Shown here one piece after another: positions 60,949 through 64,000 of a stretch of 64,000 nt of DNA. Made by a program: the position numbers and the translations under genes. The DNA comes from Derxia lacustris (GTDB taxonomy: Bacteria; Pseudomonadota; Gammaproteobacteria; Burkholderiales; Burkholderiaceae_E): positions 62,001 through 126,000 of the forward strand of contig NZ_MUHU01000001.1 of the NCBI RefSeq assembly GCF_002105195.1, written 5' to 3'. Numbering within the stretch: the stretch's first letter is position 1; each line of letters opens with the position of its first letter. The notes under the pieces are model-generated. The model searched no databases. It saw only the letters and a program-made list of their open reading frames with translations, and had not been told where the DNA came from.

Positions 60949-62325
60949 TCAGGCCCGCGACGGCGCCGTCGCCGCATGCGCGGCACGCCGGGCGCGCGTG
61001 GCCATGAAGTACAGATAGCCGAGGAACATCAGCCCGACGAACACGCCCGCGATCAGCGTGTTGTAGTAGGTCATCGCCACCAGACAGACCACGGCCGCGA
61101 GCAGCGCGAAGCCCGGCACGATGGGGTAACCCGGCGCGCGGAAGCTGCGCGGCAGGCCCGGCTCGGTGACGCGCAGCTTGAACAGGCTGGCCATGCTCAG
61201 GATGTACATGACGATGGCGCCGAACACCGACATGGTCACGATGTTGGCCGTGAGCGTCTGGCCGCCGAAGCTGATGAGCTCATCGCTGAAGATCGCCGCG
61301 ATGCCGACGATGCCGCCCGCAAGAATCGCCATGTGCGGCGTGCGGAATTTGGGATGCACGCGGCCGAGGATTTCGGGCAGGAAGCCGGCGCGCGACAGCG
61401 CATAGATCTGGCGCGAGTAGCCCAGGATGATCCCGTGGAAGCTGGCGATCAGACCGAACAGGCCGAGCCACACCAGCATGTGCAGCCAGCCGCTGTTCTC
61501 GCCGACGATGATCTTCATGGCCCGCGGCAGCGGGTCGTTGATGTTGGCGAGCTGGGTCCAGTCACCCGCGCCGCCGGCAAACAGCATCACGCCGGCCGCG
61601 AGCACCACCAGCGTCAGGATGCCGGCGATGTAGGCGATGGGAATCGAGCGCTTGGGGTCGCGCGCTTCTTCGGCCGCCATGGCCACGCCCTCGATGGCGA
61701 GGAAGAACCAGATCGCGAACGGGATGGCGGCAAAGATGCCCGGCAGCGCCGCGAGGCTGAAGCCGTCGGCGCCCGACCAGCCGCCCTTGGCGAAGTTGGC
61801 CACGCTGAAGCCCGGCGACACCACGCCCATGAACACCAGCAGCTCGAAGATGGCGAGCACGGTCACGAACAGCTCGAAGGTGGCCGCGATCTGCACGCCA
61901 ACGATGTTGAGCGCCATGAACACGATGTAGGCGCCGAGCGCCGCGATCTTGGGATCGAGCGCCGGGAACTGGACGTTGAGATAGGCGCCGATGGCGAGCG
62001 AGATCGCGGGTGGCGCGAACACGAATTCGACCAGCGTGGCGAAGCCGGCCAGATAGCCGCCCACCGGCCCGAAGGCGCGGCGCGAGTACTCGAACGGGCC
62101 GCCGGCGTGCGGGATCGAGGTGGTCAGCTCGGTGAAGCTGAAGATGAAGCAGGCGTACATCGCGGCGATGAAGGCCGCCGTGACCAGAAAGCCGAGCGTG
62201 CCGGCCGAGGCCCAGCCGAAGCTCCAGCCAAAGTATTCGCCCGAGATCACGAGGCCCACGGCGATGCCCCAGAGCTGGAGCGTGCTGAGCGTCTTCTGCA
62301 GCGCCGGTTCGGAATTGGTTGTCAT
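60949..62325 (-). CDS. eat: Ethanolamine permease (APC superfamily)
   Basis: 458 residues, 12 TM helices. N-terminus LSTLQLWGIAVGLVISGEYFGWSFGWASAGTLGFLV is typical of ethanolamine permeases; SIPHAGGPFEYSRRAFGPVGGYLAG and WFFLAIEGVAMAAEEARDPKRSIP are APC-family signatures. It imports ethanolamine for EutBC. Start ATG 62325 has AGGA seven bases upstream and is chosen over a longer frame. It is separated from eutBC by the Gln-rich gene, so is transcribed separately; divergent from the AraC-type regulator. Confidence 0.92.
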   Translation of the reverse strand: MTTNSEPALQKTLSTLQLWGIAVGLVISGEYFGWSFGWASAGTLGFLVTAAFIAAMYACFIFSFTELTTSIPHAGGPFEYSRRAFGPVGGYLAGFATLVEFVFAPPAISLAIGAYLNVQFPALDPKIAALGAYIVFMALNIVGVQIAATFELFVTVLAIFELLVFMGVVSPGFSVANFAKGGWSGADGFSLAALPGIFAAIPFAIWFFLAIEGVAMAAEEARDPKRSIPIAYIAGILTLVVLAAGVMLFAGGAGDWTQLANINDPLPRAMKIIVGENSGWLHMLVWLGLFGLIASFHGIILGYSRQIYALSRAGFLPEILGRVHPKFRTPHMAILAGGIVGIAAIFSDELISFGGQTLTANIVTMSVFGAIVMYILSMASLFKLRVTEPGLPRSFRAPGYPIVPGFALLAAVVCLVAMTYYNTLIAGVFVGLMFLGYLYFMATRARRAAHAATAPSRA

Positions 62326-62368
62326 GCGGAGTCCTGTCAGAAAGGCCGGGCGCGCGAGGAAAAAAGCG

Positions 62369-62385
62369 TGGCCCGACGGTTGCTT
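62369..62385 (+). promoter_or_regulatory. Sigma-54 promoter-like site before the AraC-type gene
   Basis: TGGCCCGACGGTTGCTT: GG and GC 10 bp apart, one mismatch to TGGCAC and a perfect TTGCT. It points to the AraC-type gene; expected transcript start near 62395, 69 bases before the ATG. Confidence 0.5.
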
Positions 62386-62463
62386 TTGCCGATTCAGGCC
62401 GCCGAGGCTAGGACTCATGAGCTGCGCGGCGTTATCGAAATTCGGCACGTTTTCGGAGGTGGC

Positions 62464-63507
62464 ATGCAGCCGGCCGCAACCCACCGTTCACCCTTCAGTA
62501 CCCGCCGTCTGCGCGCCCATGACGCCGATGAGCACGCCCGCAACCTGAGCGGCTGGGACCAGGAATACGACCAGCTCGCGCCCGGCGCCTTTGCCGGCGA
62601 GCTGGCCGAGTTCTGGGTCGACTCGGTGCAGGTGTTCCGCGAGCGCACCAGCCATGCGGTGCGCCAGACCTGCCGCATCCGCGCCGATGCGGTGTGGTGC
62701 GGCATCCCGGTGGTGCATGACGGCACCCGGATCGAGGGCCGCACCGTCGGCGCCGACGGCGTGATGCTGCGGGCCGGCGGCGCGCCGTTCGAGCTGCTGA
62801 CGCCGTCGGACCACGACATCTTCGGCGTGGTGGCGGGCCGCGATGCGCTCGAAGGCTATGCCGCCGCGATCGGCTGCCGCATCGATGCCGAGCGGCTGGT
62901 GACGCCGGGCTGGTGGCAGGTCGGCGATGCGCGGCGCGCGGCGGCGCTGACCCAGCTCGGCCAGCTGCTCGATGGCGCGCTCGGCGGTTTTGGCGCAGCG
63001 GGCGACGCGGCCGAGATCGGCGCCGGCCCGGCCATGCATGACGCGGCGCGCCGGCAGTTGCAGCAGGCGGTGCTCGACGTGCTCGTCGGCCTGCTCGAAG
63101 CGCCGACCGAGCCGCCGCGCAGCCATGCCAGCTTTGCGCGCCGTCAGCAGCTGGTGCGCGCCATCTGCGACGCCGCGCGCGCCGAGCCCGATGCCGTGCC
63201 CACCGTGCCCGAGCTGTGCCAGCGCTTTCACGTCAGCCGGCGCGCACTGCAATACGCCTTCGAGGAAGTGCTGGGCGCCAGCCCCGTGACCTGGCTGCGC
63301 ATGCTGCGGCTCAATGCGGTGCGGCGCCGGCTGCGCGATGCGGCGGACGGCGGCCTGGACGGCCGGTCGGTCGGCGTGTCGGTCGGCGATGCCGCCTCGG
63401 CCTTCGGCTTCTGGAACCTGAGCCAGTTCGGCAGCGACTACCGCAAGCTGTTCGGCGAGCGGCCGTCGCAGACGCTGGGCCGCAAGCGCGGCGCCGGCCA
63501 CAACTGA
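62464..63507 (+). CDS. AraC-family regulator, EutR-like
   Basis: 347 residues. The N-terminal sensing half (FSTRRLRAHDADEHARNLSGWDQEYDQLAPGAFAGELAEFW) is of the AraC-binding-like form typical of EutR-type regulators. The C-terminal double HTH spans ~250-340: VPELCQRFHVSRRALQYAFEEVLGASPVTWLRMLRLNAVRRRL, then ASAFGFWNLSQFGSDYRKLFGERPS. It probably activates the ethanolamine genes in response to ethanolamine (and B12). GGAGGTGGC precedes ATG 62464. Confidence 0.9.
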   Translation: MQPAATHRSPFSTRRLRAHDADEHARNLSGWDQEYDQLAPGAFAGELAEFWVDSVQVFRERTSHAVRQTCRIRADAVWCGIPVVHDGTRIEGRTVGADGVMLRAGGAPFELLTPSDHDIFGVVAGRDALEGYAAAIGCRIDAERLVTPGWWQVGDARRAAALTQLGQLLDGALGGFGAAGDAAEIGAGPAMHDAARRQLQQAVLDVLVGLLEAPTEPPRSHASFARRQQLVRAICDAARAEPDAVPTVPELCQRFHVSRRALQYAFEEVLGASPVTWLRMLRLNAVRRRLRDAADGGLDGRSVGVSVGDAASAFGFWNLSQFGSDYRKLFGERPSQTLGRKRGAGHN

Positions 63508-63521
63508 GCCGGTCGCCGCTG

Positions 63522-63559
63522 CCGAACCTCTGACGCCGAACCTCTGACGCCGAATCTCA
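63522..63559. repeat. Short tandem repeat, 14-bp unit
   Basis: CCGAACCTCTGACG twice in tandem, then a partial third copy running into the stop codon of the next (minus-strand) gene. Probably local slippage. Confidence 0.7.
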
Positions 63560-64000
63560 GTCGCTGAACTTGAGGCCGATGCCGATCGAGCGCTGCGACT
63601 CGGTGTAGTTGGCCAGCGTGCCCATCGGGCCGAAGTGGGCGTGCAGATAGAGCGGCAGCGTCTTCCAGGCATCGAAGCGCAGGCCCAGATCGACCGAATC
63701 GCCGGCCAGACCGTTGTCGCCGGCACGCCAGGTCACATCGCCGAGCAGGCTGTCGCCGAAGCGATGCTCCAGCACCAGCCGCAGCCGGTCGTAGTCGCGG
63801 AACGAGATGTCGCGCCCGGCCAGCGGCCCCCAGGTGACGGCCGAATCGGTGGTGATGTAGCGCTTGACGCGGGCGCGCAGCAGCAGGCTGTCGACGTTGC
63901 CCGACTCCACTTCGGCCGACACGAAATTCATGCTGCGGCTCAGGCCGTCGAAATAGCTGTGGTTGCCGGCCGCGTATTCCTCGTTGGCGCGCGCGATGTC
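63557..64000 (-). CDS. PldA-like outer-membrane phospholipase A (5' part beyond window)
   Basis: C-terminal 147 residues of an outer-membrane barrel. The segment YFDGLSRSMNFVSAEVESGN aligns by eye with the PldA segment containing SRSWN..., and the ending HFGPMGTLANYTESQRSIGIGLKFSD parallels the PldA terminus (GYGESLIDYN..R.GVG). PldA cleaves phospholipids that reach the outer leaflet. The catalytic His/Ser region lies outside or just at the window edge, so activity cannot be judged. Another barrel family is possible. Confidence 0.6.
   Translation of the reverse strand, partial: DIARANEEYAAGNHSYFDGLSRSMNFVSAEVESGNVDSLLLRARVKRYITTDSAVTWGPLAGRDISFRDYDRLRLVLEHRFGDSLLGDVTWRAGDNGLAGDSVDLGLRFDAWKTLPLYLHAHFGPMGTLANYTESQRSIGIGLKFSD

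Overview
The window is very GC-rich (about 70%) and dense with bacterial genes. Gene content (PepN, GlgX, ThyA-FolA, OpgC, EutBC, OmpA-type lipoproteins, YbbAP-like ABC transporter) and codon use suggest a betaproteobacterium of the Burkholderiales; genus cannot be fixed from the sequence alone. No rRNA, tRNA, CRISPR array or transposase was seen. Very long open frames opposite real genes are GC-bias shadows and are omitted.

Layout: 1-15.1 kb is mostly housekeeping: glgX (cut by the window edge), a zinc metallopeptidase, a DUF4136 lipoprotein, pepN, a chemotaxis receptor, fbp, two small hypothetical genes, a quinone oxidoreductase, then a glycosyltransferase/metallophosphoesterase pair resembling the Agt/PlcP membrane-lipid remodelling pair, and an M48 protease. 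15.2-28.6 kb holds an ABC transporter (ATPase plus FtsX-type permease), a 2121-residue RTX calcium-binding protein on the opposite strand, a secreted lipoprotein and an AttH/CrtC-like secreted protein. The transporter and AttH-like gene are probably functional partners now separated by the RTX/lipoprotein block. 28.7-36.5 kb holds a small hypothetical gene, a GH16 lipoprotein, an MsbA-like exporter, a GAF protein, a frameshifted DUF2325 gene under a Fur-like promoter, an OmpA-family lipoprotein and thyA-folA.

36.54-37.95 kb is an AT-rich island, clearly foreign in composition, with a 93-residue protein and a TIR-domain protein. It is bounded by an 11-bp direct repeat and has a long imperfect inverted repeat at its left edge; it is a candidate defence cassette. 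Next come a REC-EAL protein and a hybrid histidine kinase (one phosphorelay/c-di-GMP unit).

42.0-54.8 kb is the main accessory system: seven translationally coupled genes (fatty acyl-AMP ligase, acyl-CoA dehydrogenase-like, ACP, one-module NRPS C-A-T-TE, SRPBCC protein, MMPL transporter fused to a LolA-like domain, outer-membrane barrel). The adenylation pocket reads as glycine-type and the thioesterase nucleophile is Cys. The simplest reading is an acyl-glycine-type lipid that is made in the cytoplasm, moved by the RND pump and handed to the outer membrane.

54.9-58.0 kb is an OpgC-type acyltransferase with two SGNH-fold proteins, the second lacking the usual catalytic Asn and His. 58.1-63.5 kb is an ethanolamine locus (eutB-eutC, permease, AraC-type regulator) with two good sigma-54 -24/-12 promoter matches, interrupted by a small Gln-rich gene with its own terminator. 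The window ends in a PldA-like outer-membrane phospholipase.
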